DNA of 45,855 nucleotides from Desulforhopalus sp. (lineage in GTDB: Bacteria > Desulfobacterota > Desulfobulbia > Desulfobulbales > Desulfocapsaceae), in NCBI GenBank assembly GCA_024710585.1, contig JANJUM010000062.1, forward strand, positions 1 through 45,855, read 5' to 3'. A program made the position numbers and the translations under genes. Under the pieces are notes generated by a model. That model searched no databases and was not told the origin of the DNA. It saw nothing but the letters and a program-made list of their open reading frames with translations. Of the stretch, positions 7,806 to 16,038 are shown in pieces. How positions within the stretch are numbered: the first letter of the stretch is position 1; each line of letters starts with the position of its first letter.

Positions 7806-9464
7806 TCATCGCCCCAGCGGGGCGAAGACCTCCTCCACCAGGGCCACCTGGCGCCCGATCTCGCTGTCGTCCCAGCAGAGCATCGTCGCCATGGCCCGGG
7901 CGATATGGGTGAGAACCTCGCCGGCGGGGCACTCGGCGGCGGCGATATTGGTGCGGCGAAAAACCACATCGGCCAGGGTGACCGCCATCTCGTGCCGGAC
8001 GAAATAGCGCAGCTCGGCCATGAGCAACGGCGGCTCGTGCAATAGCCACGGGTCGCGGCCCTCGCCGTCCTCCTCGGTCAGCAGGGCGAACACCTGACGC
8101 CACTCGGCCCCGTACAGTTTGCCAAGGTGGTCGCGAATGGGTTGGTAACGGTCGCCGAGGCGGGAGATGGCCGGGCCGAAATCGTGGTACTGCGGCGGCT
8201 CGGGGCGGTAGCGCGCGGCGGCGGGGGAGCCCAGCCAGCACCCCTCGGAGAGCAGGCGCACCACCCTGACGGCGATGTCCGGGGCGGTGGTGTACTTGAC
8301 CCCCTTGATGGAGAGCAGCCCCTGGCGGCCATCGAGCCGGCCATGGTCGACGACGGTCGAGCTCTTGTCGAGTTGCACCGTATCGCCGCTGCCGGCCTCG
8401 CCCTTCATCGGCAGGAGTCCGGCATGGCAGAAGGTCACATCCTCCGGCGACAGGGCGGCCGGAGGGTAGATGGCGTTGATGTCGTCGACCATGGAGCGCA
8501 CCATGGCGCCATCGAGGACGATCTCCCCTTCGCTTCCGCCATGGGGGGTATAGGTGGTGCCGATCATCGTGTAGCGCTCCTGCCAGGGTACGAAGAAGAA
8601 GAGGCGCTTGCCGCGTTTGATCAAGGCGTCCTGGTCGGTGAAGTCGGTATAGCCTTCGAGGCCGACGGCGACGCCGTCGAAGAGTTTTCTGCGCACGACG
8701 AGGTTCATCGCCAGGGCCCAGCGCTGCCTGCCACCGCCATCGCCCGTGCCGAGCCTCTGCAGCCAGGGGCCGGCGGCGTTGACCACCGCGCGGCAGGGGA
8801 TATGGAGGTCACGGCCGCTGGGAAGGTCGCGGGCGACCACCCCTTCGACGCGGCCACGGCGCAGGGTCAGGTCGGTGGCCTGTACATAGTTGGCCACCTC
8901 CGCCCCGTAACGCACCGCCTCCTTGATGTATTCCAGCACCAGACGCTCGCTGTCGAGGGTGATGGCATCGTACCACACCGCCCCGCCGCTGAGGTTTTCG
9001 GTGGCGATTCCGGGCACCAGCCACCCCACCTCCTCGCGGGTCAGTGCGGTGCCGCAGGGCAGGCGCCCCGAGGGGGGTAGGCCATGGTTGCGGTCCCAGG
9101 CGATGAGGTCGTAGAGGGCGAAGGCGAGGCGCATGGTCTCTCGTCCCTTGATGCCATGGCCGTAGGTGGGCATGAGACAGCGCAGGGGCTTGACGAGGTG
9201 AGGGGCCAGCCGCATCATGCTGCGGCGCGAGACGATGGACTCGCGCATGCGCTTGAAATCGCCGTGCTGCAAGTAGCGGATGCCGCCATGGACGATCTTC
9301 AGGCTGTTGGCCGAGGTGGCCGCGGCGAAATCGCCCTTTTCGAGGAGGGCGACACGCCAGCCGGCGGTGGCTGCGGCTGCCGCCAGGGCAGCGCCATGGA
9401 TACCGCCACCGACGATGACCACGTCGAAGGGAACATTGTGCAGTCGAGAAAGATCTTTACGCAT
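7806..9464 (-). CDS. GlpD-like FAD-dependent glycerol-3-phosphate dehydrogenase family protein
   Basis: 552 residues, the length of GlpD/GlpA flavoproteins. Residues 19-24 are the FAD-binding GGGIHG; then EKGDFAAATSANSLKIVHGGIRYLQ matches the GlpD signature; VNAAGPW closes the FAD domain; a DAO_C-like helical domain follows (about 415-552). GlpD oxidises sn-glycerol-3-phosphate to dihydroxyacetone phosphate at the inner membrane and feeds the quinone pool. Here it is the first gene of an operon with a methyltransferase, a glycosyltransferase and an epimerase rather than with glpF/glpK. A biosynthetic role, or another hydroxy-acid or phosphate substrate, is therefore possible. No Shine-Dalgarno precedes the ATG; the upstream bases are C-rich. 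Confidence 0.83.
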   Translation of the reverse strand: MRKDLSRLHNVPFDVVIVGGGIHGAALAAAAATAGWRVALLEKGDFAAATSANSLKIVHGGIRYLQHGDFKRMRESIVSRRSMMRLAPHLVKPLRCLMPTYGHGIKGRETMRLAFALYDLIAWDRNHGLPPSGRLPCGTALTREEVGWLVPGIATENLSGGAVWYDAITLDSERLVLEYIKEAVRYGAEVANYVQATDLTLRRGRVEGVVARDLPSGRDLHIPCRAVVNAAGPWLQRLGTGDGGGRQRWALAMNLVVRRKLFDGVAVGLEGYTDFTDQDALIKRGKRLFFFVPWQERYTMIGTTYTPHGGSEGEIVLDGAMVRSMVDDINAIYPPAALSPEDVTFCHAGLLPMKGEAGSGDTVQLDKSSTVVDHGRLDGRQGLLSIKGVKYTTAPDIAVRVVRLLSEGCWLGSPAAARYRPEPPQYHDFGPAISRLGDRYQPIRDHLGKLYGAEWRQVFALLTEEDGEGRDPWLLHEPPLLMAELRYFVRHEMAVTLADVVFRRTNIAAAECPAGEVLTHIARAMATMLCWDDSEIGRQVALVEEVFAPLGR

Positions 9465-9530
9465 CGCGGGAGGGGGTGCGGTTGAGAGAAAACGAGGCCA
9501 GAGTCGGCCGTTTATGGAGGAAAAGCCCGC

Positions 9531-9559
9531 ACTATAAGGCCAAAGCAGTTCCTTGCCAA
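9531..9559 (-). promoter_or_regulatory. Strong sigma70-like promoter of the glpD-like/glycan operon
   Basis: On the minus strand: TTGGCA (9559-9554), a 17-base spacer, TATAGT (9536-9531). The predicted start near 9524 leaves a 60-base leader before ATG 9464. Confidence 0.65.
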
Positions 9560-9575
9560 GGGGTGGGGCGCCTTT

Positions 9576-10151
9576 TCAGGCCTTGCCCGCCAGCATGTCG
9601 CGGCCGAACTGCTCGGCCTTGGCCATCTCGTCGGGGAGGCCCAGCACCGCCTTGCGCTTGTCGACGCCCTTGACGAGGAACTCGCCGCCATACTGGACAT
9701 CCATGGCGTCGAAGATATAGCGCGCCGAAAGGATGCTGCAATCGAAGATCTTCGGCCCTTTGGTGGCGGCGGTGGACAAGAGGTAGCCCTTGCGCCCCTC
9801 GCCCTGGCGAAAGCGCTCCTTGAGCAGGTACTTGCGTGACCAGCGCGCCTGGAAACGGTCGCCGCAGATCTTGGCCTGGGCGGAGAGGGCGTAGAAGTAG
9901 ACCGGGCTGACCAGCAGAATGCGGTCGGCCTCGTCGACCTGGCGGTAGATGTCGCCCATGGCGTCCTTGATGACGCAGTTGCCGGTCTTCTCACAGCCGC
10001 CGCAACCCTGGCATGGGCGAATGTCGAGGTCGTTGAGGCGGATATAGCCAACGCTGCCGCCACCCTGCTCCACCGTGTCGCCGACACGCCGCGCGAGGGT
10101 TTCGCTATTGCCGTTTTTACGTGGACTGCCGAGGAGCATGACGACGTTCAT
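9576..10151 (-). CDS. Flavodoxin-fold NAD(P)H-dependent FMN reductase / iron-sulfur-flavoprotein-like oxidoreductase
   Basis: 191 residues starting MNVVMLLGSPRKNGNSETL, the FMN phosphate-binding loop of NADPH-dependent FMN reductases. CQGCGGCEKTGNC (about residues 47-59) is the compact Cys cluster found in iron-sulfur flavoproteins and related oxidoreductases. SPVYFYALSAQAK is the second flavin-contact segment. GGAGAG six bases upstream supports ATG 10151. Such cytosolic proteins reduce flavins, quinones or metals, often in anaerobes. It is separated from the upstream aminotransferase by a probable terminator and from the downstream GlpD operon by that operon's own promoter, so it is likely monocistronic. 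Confidence 0.87.
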   Translation of the reverse strand: MNVVMLLGSPRKNGNSETLARRVGDTVEQGGGSVGYIRLNDLDIRPCQGCGGCEKTGNCVIKDAMGDIYRQVDEADRILLVSPVYFYALSAQAKICGDRFQARWSRKYLLKERFRQGEGRKGYLLSTAATKGPKIFDCSILSARYIFDAMDVQYGGEFLVKGVDKRKAVLGLPDEMAKAEQFGRDMLAGKA

Positions 10152-10216
10152 GGGTGCTCTCCATGGGGGTTGACGGGGAGGGAAAGTGAGGGCTCTGGCG
10201 CCGTTCCTCCGCCCTA

Positions 10217-10246
10217 TGTACCATTTCCCGCCCCCCTTGTGTACCA
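10217..10246. repeat. Direct repeat of TGTACCA upstream of the FMN reductase
   Basis: TGTACCA occurs at 10217-10223 and again at 10240-10246, 23 bases apart, about 65-95 bases upstream of the reductase start. Two half sites about two helical turns apart could be a regulator target; it may also be chance. Confidence 0.25.
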
Positions 10247-10286
10247 AGAAACGACGACGGGCCGCAGGGATTGCCCCCGCAGCCCG
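10245..10286 (-). terminator. Probable terminator of the aminotransferase gene
   Basis: An imperfect inverted repeat at 10258-10286 becomes a 12-bp stem only in minus-strand RNA, where its two mismatches turn into G-U wobbles. A moderately U-rich stretch follows (TCGTCGTTTCTT on the minus strand). It lies 24 bases after the aminotransferase stop. The wobble asymmetry favours leftward function. Confidence 0.45.
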
Positions 10287-10309
10287 CTGTTTTCGGCAGG
10301 GCGCTGTGA

Positions 10310-11506
10310 CTACCCCTCGAGGGCCTGGGCGATGGCCTCGCAGACGTAATCGATGTTGCCGCGGGTCAGCCCGGCGAGGTTGATGCGCCCGCCCGCCACC
10401 ACATAGATACTCTTCTCGCGGCGCAGCCACTGCACCACCTCGTCGGAAAGGCCGCTGAAGGAGAACATGCCGCGCTGGCTGGTGATGAAGGAGAAGTCCC
10501 CCGGCACGCCGCGCTTCGCCAAGCCTTCGACGAGGAGGGTGCGCATCGCCTTGATGCGCTCGCGCATCGCCGCCAGTTCCTCCAGCCACTGAGCGCGCAG
10601 CCCGCTGTCGCCGAGAACCGTGGTCACCACCAGGCCGCCATGGGCCGGCGGGTTGGAGTAGATGACGCGGATGGTGCTCTTGAGGTGGCTCATCGCCACC
10701 ACCGTCTCGGCGGCGCTGGGGCTGACCACGGTGATGGCCCCGGTACGCTCGTTGTAGAGCCCGAAGTTCTTGGAGAAAGAGCTGGCGACGAAGAAATCGA
10801 GCCCGGCCTCGGCGAAGGCGACGATGCCCGCGCGGTCTTCGGCGACCCCCTCGCCGAAACCCTGATAGGCGAAATCGAGAAAGGCCATCCAGCCCTTGTC
10901 GGCGGCGATTTTCGCCACCTGCCGCCACTGTTGCGGGTTGAGGTCGACGCCGCTCGGGTTATGGCAGCAGGCGTGAAGGAGGACGATATCCCCCGCCGGG
11001 ACCTTTTCGAGGTCGGCGACCATGCCGGCGAAGTCGAGCCCCCGCGAGGCGGGGTCATAGTAGGCGTATTCCCCCAGGGGGAAGCCGGCGGTGGTGAACA
11101 CCCCCTTATGGTTGGCCCAGGTCGGCCGGCTCACCCACACCCGCGCCTCGGGACGGAACTTCTTGAGCAGGTCGCCGCCGACGCGCAGGGCGCCGGTGCC
11201 GCCGGGGGCATGGGCGGTGGCCGCCCGGCCGCTGGCGATGACCTCGCTGCCCTCGCCGAAGAGCAACTCCTGCACCAGGGCGGCGAAGCGCGGATCGCCG
11301 GAGATCGGCAGGTAGGTCTTGCTGCTTTCCCCTTCGAGCAGGAGCTTTTCGGCGGCTTTGACGCACTGCAGGATCGGGGTCCTGCCCGCCTCGTCCTTAT
11401 ACACCCCTACGCCAAGATTGACCTTGTGCGGATTGGTGTCGGCGCGAAAAGCGTCGGTCAGGCCGAGGATCGAATCGGCGGGGGCCGCCACGACATTCTG
11501 CCACAT
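10310..11506 (-). CDS. Aspartate / aromatic amino acid aminotransferase (class I, PLP)
   Basis: 398 residues from ATG 11506 (MWQNVVAAPADSILGLTDAF), chosen for the GGAGGAA eight bases upstream; the frame stays open further but would run into the promoter. NLGVGVYKDE and the SFSKNFGLYNERTG loop, with the PLP lysine at 246, are those of the TyrB/AspC group. It transfers amino groups between aspartate or aromatic amino acids and 2-oxoglutarate in the cytosol. From the sequence alone AspC and TyrB cannot be separated. It has its own promoter, a 120-base structured leader and a downstream hairpin. Confidence 0.92.
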   Translation of the reverse strand: MWQNVVAAPADSILGLTDAFRADTNPHKVNLGVGVYKDEAGRTPILQCVKAAEKLLLEGESSKTYLPISGDPRFAALVQELLFGEGSEVIASGRAATAHAPGGTGALRVGGDLLKKFRPEARVWVSRPTWANHKGVFTTAGFPLGEYAYYDPASRGLDFAGMVADLEKVPAGDIVLLHACCHNPSGVDLNPQQWRQVAKIAADKGWMAFLDFAYQGFGEGVAEDRAGIVAFAEAGLDFFVASSFSKNFGLYNERTGAITVVSPSAAETVVAMSHLKSTIRVIYSNPPAHGGLVVTTVLGDSGLRAQWLEELAAMRERIKAMRTLLVEGLAKRGVPGDFSFITSQRGMFSFSGLSDEVVQWLRREKSIYVVAGGRINLAGLTRGNIDYVCEAIAQALEG

Positions 11507-11633
11507 ATGTTCTTCCTCCGTGTTGTTGGTATGGGTATGACGGCTTCCGCAAGGGGGAGAAGCCCCTCCAGAGAATGGGCTGCCAGGGCGATAGCCCTGT
11601 GCACCGCTGCGCACGCGGCACAGGCGACCTCCG

Positions 11634-11663
11634 AGCATACCGGCTCTGATCAAAGGCTGTCAA
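11634..11663 (-). promoter_or_regulatory. Strong sigma70 promoter of the aminotransferase gene
   Basis: On the minus strand: consensus TTGACA (11663-11658), an 18-base spacer, TATGCT (11639-11634). The predicted leader of about 120 bases contains GC-rich inverted repeats (for example CTGTGC/GCACAG around 11596-11622), so some post-initiation control is possible. Confidence 0.65.
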
Positions 11664-11698
11664 CAGGGAAGAGGCGCGAGCCCCCATCCCCCGCCTCC

Positions 11699-11727
11699 TT
11701 GCCCTTCCTTTTTGCCCATGGTAAAGA
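11699..11727 (+). promoter_or_regulatory. Candidate promoter of the SPOR protein gene
   Basis: TTGCCC (11699-11704), a 17-base spacer, TAAAGA (11722-11727); the predicted start near 11734 leaves a 45-base leader before ATG 11779. Confidence 0.4.
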
Positions 11728-11778
11728 GAGCCTCGAACTCCGTCGCCTCACCACCGCCCTGCCGAGAGAACATTGCCG

Positions 11779-12930
11779 ATGAACCGGATCGTTGCCGCAT
11801 TGCTTGTCGCCAGCGGGGGAGTCGCCCTCCTCCTGGCCCTCTTCATGCCAGGGGGATTTTTCGGCGATCAGCCCCCCGCCACACCGACTGCCCCACAGGA
11901 ACGCCCCGCCTCGGAGAGCCAGTCCCCAACTCCACCCGGAGGCGACTTGCGACCCGCCTCGCCGCCCGCTGCCCCCGCCCTGCCGGCAGCAGCAAGCCTC
12001 CCGGCAACCGCTGAAACCGCGTCGATAACCTCTGAAGCCGCACCGTCACTGCCGCCGGCATTCTCCTCGGATGGCCACGTAGCGAACCTTGCAGGTGATG
12101 CGCCATCCCTCACGCAACAGCCGCCACCCGTATCGGCACAGCCGAGTCCGGCCGAGCCGCCGCTCACAGCCGAGGAGGGCGAAGCGCCGCCGGCAAACGC
12201 CGGCACCGCCGCCTCACCGGCCACGGCAATGCCCGGCCCGGCCATTGAAAATCGAGAGGTCTCCGCCCCGCAACCTGGCGGTGAGGTCGGCGACCTCGCT
12301 GTGGCAGAAGCCCCCCTGCCCGGCATGGGGCTGCTCACCGATACCGGCGAGACCGAGGCCAATCGCGTCCTCGACCCCAACTCGGCCATGGTCAGACCCA
12401 CCGCCAGGGCCAAAAAAACGGCATCGCCCCCAGTTTCCCGGGAACCGCGGCGGCCGGAAAAGGTTAAGGCCGGCGCCCTGCCCTATTCCATTCTCCTGGA
12501 AACCTACGACAACGCCGAAAATGCCCGCAAGGGCCTGGCCTTCTATCAGGGCAGGGGGCTTCAGGCCTTCACGGTGCGGGTCGATCTGGGGGGAGACGGC
12601 ATCAAACACCGCCTCTTCGCCGGCAGCTTCGCCACCGCCGAGGAGGCCCGGGCGATGATCGCCAGCCACCGCCTGTCGGGGAAAATGGTCAAGCGCACCC
12701 CGTTTACCGCGTTGGTCGGCGTCTTCGACCAGGCCGCGGCCATGGACGAGGCCAAGCGCAAGGCCGCGGCCGCCGGCCTCGCAGCCTATTCGGTCGGCGC
12801 CGCCGGTGGCCCCGCGCATCTCTTCGTCGGGGCCTTCTACACCCAGGAAGGTGCCGAACGCCAGTGCCGCGATCTACAGGCGGCCGGCCTGCCGTGCACT
12901 GTAACGCTGCGCGCCGCATCTTCTAGATGA
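11779..12930 (+). CDS. Membrane-anchored SPOR-domain protein
   Basis: 383 residues from ATG 11779 (MNRIVAALLVASGG). A single N-terminal hydrophobic helix (about 4-27) is followed by about 200 residues of Pro/Ala-rich linker and two tandem SPOR-like modules. The first (about 235-300) carries PYSILLETYDNAENARKGL and RLFAGSFATAEEARAMI; the second (about 310-380) carries FTALVGVFDQ and HLFVGAFYTQEGAERQC. SPOR domains bind denuded glycan strands of septal peptidoglycan. The predicted topology is an inner-membrane anchor with a periplasmic domain. Only a weak GAGAGAA lies upstream of the start. It is convergent with the next gene. Confidence 0.82.
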   Translation: MNRIVAALLVASGGVALLLALFMPGGFFGDQPPATPTAPQERPASESQSPTPPGGDLRPASPPAAPALPAAASLPATAETASITSEAAPSLPPAFSSDGHVANLAGDAPSLTQQPPPVSAQPSPAEPPLTAEEGEAPPANAGTAASPATAMPGPAIENREVSAPQPGGEVGDLAVAEAPLPGMGLLTDTGETEANRVLDPNSAMVRPTARAKKTASPPVSREPRRPEKVKAGALPYSILLETYDNAENARKGLAFYQGRGLQAFTVRVDLGGDGIKHRLFAGSFATAEEARAMIASHRLSGKMVKRTPFTALVGVFDQAAAMDEAKRKAAAAGLAAYSVGAAGGPAHLFVGAFYTQEGAERQCRDLQAAGLPCTVTLRAASSR

Positions 12931-12962
12931 TCGCCTCCCGGCAGACATCGCGGCATGTGACC

Positions 12963-12984
12963 GCCCTTGCCAGGCGGCAAGGGC
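12963..12984. terminator. Hairpin between convergent genes
   Basis: GCCCTTGCC (12963-12971) and GGCAAGGGC (12976-12984) form a perfect 9-bp stem with a 4-base loop, between the SPOR gene and the opposing EF-hand-like gene. There is no T tract, so it would be a non-canonical bidirectional terminator at best. Confidence 0.4.
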
Positions 12985-13015
12985 TGGGAAAGAAACTGCC
13001 GGCCCGGGCCGCCCC

Positions 13016-14107
13016 TCAGGCAACCAGGTCGATCTGCTGCATGGTGGTCACCCGGCCACTTTCCATCACCGCCAGGCCGGTCTGGCGCAACTGGCCAAGC
13101 TGATTGTTCGCCTCGTCCTTGATGGCAAAAGCGGTCTCGATAGAGCCGAGATAAAGGGCACCGACACCGGCCATGCCGAGGGAGAGCAGCTGGTCCCGCC
13201 CCTCGGCGTCCTTCGTCCAGATGCGCAGGCGGTCATAGACGGCGTCATTTTCGTCTATCCAGCCGTTGGCGTCGAGGTCGTAGTTACGCAGATCGGCGAA
13301 GCCGTCGCCGGAGAGGGCCCCGAACAGCTCGCTCCCGTCATTGATGACCCCGTCGCTATTGCCGTCCAGGGCGAGGAAGCCACTCTCGGGGGTGACGAAG
13401 GCGATCTGGTCGGCGCTGCCGTCAGCATCGATGTCAAAGTGGAAGTTGCGCTGGGAAAGCTGGGCCGCGGTCCCGGTAAAATTGATCACCAGCGGATCCT
13501 TGAGGGCCTCGCCGGCGCGGATCTCGACATTCTGCTCCTGGTAGAACTCTCGGCTCATCGACAGCGACAAGGAGAAGTCGATGGCCTGGCCGTCACTGGT
13601 GGTGATGGAGCCGCTGGCGGCGAAGTCGAGCCGCTCCCGCTCGTAGTGGGACTCGCTATACTGATAGACGAGGCCGAATCCGGCACCGCCTTGGTCGGCG
13701 GGTTCGGTTTGACTGGCCTCCGCGGCGGGAGCTGCCGGAGCCTCCCCCTGGCTGAGCCGCAGCGGATCGATAACCCGGAAGCGGCGCCCGGTGAGCCTTT
13801 CAAACATCTCCCGCAAGAGTCGCATATTGAGATCGCCGAGCATCTCCTCCTCTTCGCCGGCCTCGACCTGAGCGGGCTGCACGCTGCGCTGCCGCACTTT
13901 CGAGGAGGCGGCGGAGAGCTCGACCCGATCGGCCAGGGCCTGCCGCAGCCGCTGGATGGAGTCCAACCTCTCGCCGGGGCTGCGCTCACCCGCGGCGACA
14001 CGGGGCTGTTCGCCGCCACGCCACATGGTCAGCGACTCGCGCTGGAGATGACGTTCCTGGTAATGATGGAGTGAAGAGAGCTGAATGCTGGAATTGGCTA
14101 TTTTCAT
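13016..14107 (-). CDS. Protein with EF-hand-like calcium loops of the RTX-associated type
   Basis: 363 residues from ATG 14107 (MKIANSSIQLSSLHHYQ), with AGGGAGGG about 10 bases upstream. No signal peptide or membrane helix. Residues about 30-130 are charged and helical; about 150-215 look beta-rich (YQYSESHYERERLDF). From about 235 come three Asp-rich loops: DIDADGSAD, DGNSDGVINDGSELFG and DLDANGWIDENDAVYD, then LRIWTKD and LLSLGMAGVGALYLG. This loop + ELFG + LRIW series is familiar from the C-terminal parts of large RTX/adhesin-like exoproteins, so calcium binding is likely. A 363-residue protein carrying it alone is unusual. Export route and function unknown. Confidence 0.78.
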   Translation of the reverse strand: MKIANSSIQLSSLHHYQERHLQRESLTMWRGGEQPRVAAGERSPGERLDSIQRLRQALADRVELSAASSKVRQRSVQPAQVEAGEEEEMLGDLNMRLLREMFERLTGRRFRVIDPLRLSQGEAPAAPAAEASQTEPADQGGAGFGLVYQYSESHYERERLDFAASGSITTSDGQAIDFSLSLSMSREFYQEQNVEIRAGEALKDPLVINFTGTAAQLSQRNFHFDIDADGSADQIAFVTPESGFLALDGNSDGVINDGSELFGALSGDGFADLRNYDLDANGWIDENDAVYDRLRIWTKDAEGRDQLLSLGMAGVGALYLGSIETAFAIKDEANNQLGQLRQTGLAVMESGRVTTMQQIDLVA

Positions 14108-14302
14108 GGTGGTGGCCCTCCCTGGCCGCAGGTGCTGCGGATCGCCTCTCCGCCCCGAATCGTCCCTGACTCGAGCGCCGGCGAGAGGTCGCTGCCTCTC
14201 GTATCGGCCGCCTGGCCGGGGAAGTTTAGGGGGCCACCCCCGCAACAGCATTTTTTTCACCACAGGAGGCCGACAAGCGCACGGCGGCGAGGCAGGAAAT
14301 CA

Positions 14303-14317
14303 GTTGCCACGGGCAAC
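14303..14317. promoter_or_regulatory. Palindrome overlapping the aspartokinase -35 box
   Basis: GTTGCC ACG GGCAAC is a perfect 6-bp inverted repeat with a 3-base centre, and the -35 hexamer lies inside its left arm. That geometry fits a repressor operator, but no regulator is identified. Confidence 0.35.
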
Positions 14318-14332
14318 TCTTTGCGATAGGAT
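14304..14332 (+). promoter_or_regulatory. Candidate promoter of the aspartokinase gene
   Basis: TTGCCA (14304-14309), a 17-base spacer, TAGGAT (14327-14332). The long leader (about 175 bases) to ATG 14513 leaves room for further control. Confidence 0.45.
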
Positions 14333-14512
14333 TGGGGCCTTCCCGCCAAGGCCCCTGCCCACGGCGGTTCCCCCTTCAGGTCCTTGCGCCCTTCTTCCCG
14401 GATGCTTGCGCTCAACAGCAGCAGGCCCGGGGAGTTCGCCATTGGCCCCCTGGAGACCCGCGACCCCTCCCGGCGGATGACACCCTCCGCCTCTGACCGA
14501 CTCGGTGACACC

Positions 14513-15901
14513 ATGAACACGAACAGGCTGCGAATCGAAAAAATCGGCGGGACCACCATGTCCCGTTTCGGCGAAGTCCTCAAGAACGTCATCCTCAAGG
14601 ACAGCAACGACATCTACAACCGTATCTACGTGGTCTCCGCCTACTCCGGCATCACCAACGAGCTGCTCGAACACAAGAAGACCGGCCAACCGGGCATCTA
14701 CCAGAGCTTCGAGCAGAACCACGAGTACGAACCGGCGATGATCAGCCTGCAGCAGCGGCTGTGCGAGATCAATGCCAGCTTTGCCGGAATCGGCCTCGAC
14801 GTCGCCGTCGCCGACCAGTTCATCTGCGAGCGCATCAGCTTCGCCGTCAATATTCTCAAGAGCATGGACAACGTCATCTCCTCGGGCTATGTCAACCGCC
14901 ACGAGGTGCTGCTCGCCGCCCGCGAGCTGCTCGCCTCCATCGGCGAGATGCACAGCGCCTTCAACAGCGCCAACATCCTGCAGAACCTCGGCTACGACGC
15001 CACCTTTGTCGACCTCAGCGGCTGGCAGGACCGCAAGGAGCGGACCATCGACGAGCGCATCCGTCACTCCTTCGCCAAGCTCGACCCGAGCCGCACCATC
15101 TGCGTCGCCACCGGCTACACCAAGGGCACCGAGGGCATCATGCGCGAGTTCGACCGCGGCTACTCCGAGGTCACCTTTTCCAAGATCGCGGTGATCCTCA
15201 ACGCCGCCGAGGCGGTCATTCACAAGGAGTACCACCTCTGCTCCGGCGACCCGATAATCATCGGCGAAGACCGCGTCCACCCGGTGTGCAACACCAACTT
15301 CGATGTCGCCGACCAACTGGCCGACGTCGGCATGGAGGCCATCCACCCCAAGGCCTCGAAACCTCTGGAGACCGCCGGCATCGCCATCCGTGTCATGAAC
15401 GCCTTCGACCCCAGCCACAGCGGCACCCTGATCACCAAGGACTATATCTGCCCGGAATCGAAGACCGAGGTGATCACCGGCTCGAATGCTGTCACCTGCC
15501 TGGAGATCCACGACACGCGCATGGTCGGCGAGGTCGGCTTCGACATGCGCATCATGCAGGTGCTGCAGAAGTTCAACGTCAGCTATATCAACAAGGCCAC
15601 CAACGCTAACACCATCGACGTGCTCATCGCCGAAAAGGACTGCACCCCGGCCCTGGTGGCGGCGATGGAGCAGCGTTTCGAGGTGGTCACCACCTACGAC
15701 GTGGCCATCGTCTGCGCCATCGGCTCGAACATCGCCAAGCCGGGCATCCTCGCCAAGGCCGCCCGCGCCCTGGCCGACGAAAAGATCAACATCCTCTCCG
15801 TCTCCCAGACCACCCGGCAGACCAACATGCAGTTCACCATGGAGCGCAGCCATTTCGTCGCCGCGCAGCGCGCCCTGCACCGCGCCCTGTGCGAGGAATA
15901 G
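14513..15901 (+). CDS. Aspartate kinase, Ask_Ect-like
   Basis: 462 residues from ATG 14513 (MNTNRLRIEKIGGTTMSRF). EKIGGTTMSRF is the ATP/aspartate-binding start typical of the specialised aspartokinases found with ectoine genes; ordinary LysC enzymes begin with KFGGTSV. The kinase domain covers about residues 8-305 (YTKGTEGIMREFDRGYSEVT; EAIHPKASKPLE). Two ACT domains follow (about 320-460; VGEVGFDMRIMQVLQKFNVSY; IGSNIAKPGILAKAARALADEKINI). It phosphorylates L-aspartate, the first step to lysine/threonine/methionine or ectoine. No ectABC genes are in the window, so its pathway is unclear. Only a weak GGTGA precedes the ATG; upstream in-frame sequence is not family-like. Confidence 0.88.
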   Translation: MNTNRLRIEKIGGTTMSRFGEVLKNVILKDSNDIYNRIYVVSAYSGITNELLEHKKTGQPGIYQSFEQNHEYEPAMISLQQRLCEINASFAGIGLDVAVADQFICERISFAVNILKSMDNVISSGYVNRHEVLLAARELLASIGEMHSAFNSANILQNLGYDATFVDLSGWQDRKERTIDERIRHSFAKLDPSRTICVATGYTKGTEGIMREFDRGYSEVTFSKIAVILNAAEAVIHKEYHLCSGDPIIIGEDRVHPVCNTNFDVADQLADVGMEAIHPKASKPLETAGIAIRVMNAFDPSHSGTLITKDYICPESKTEVITGSNAVTCLEIHDTRMVGEVGFDMRIMQVLQKFNVSYINKATNANTIDVLIAEKDCTPALVAAMEQRFEVVTTYDVAIVCAIGSNIAKPGILAKAARALADEKINILSVSQTTRQTNMQFTMERSHFVAAQRALHRALCEE

Positions 15902-16038
15902 CCATACGCACTAATGGCGCGTCGCCGGCGCGCCCCGAGCTTGAACGGCGTCGCCACGGATACCGCAGCACCCCTCATCTGCACGCAGCCTGAGCGACGC
16001 CACAGGCAGCGTTGATCGCTTTCACACCCCCCAAAATG

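Larger units (their letters stand above)
14108..14512. other. 405-base divergent intergenic region upstream of the aspartokinase
   Basis: No supported gene. It contains the ribosome-binding site of the leftward gene, a T-rich patch (14251-14258), and a promoter with an embedded palindrome for the aspartokinase (14303-14332). The remaining open frames are Pro/Arg-rich and lack start signals. I do not see lysine-riboswitch elements. Confidence 0.45.

Noticed and set aside
11507-11653. N-terminal extension of the aminotransferase to an upstream ATG
   Set aside because: It would place the consensus promoter and the GGAGGAA ribosome-binding site inside the coding region; the extension is low-complexity.
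14108-14512. Possible lysine riboswitch before the aspartokinase
   Set aside because: None of the conserved five-way-junction core segments could be identified; only a short palindrome at the promoter is visible.
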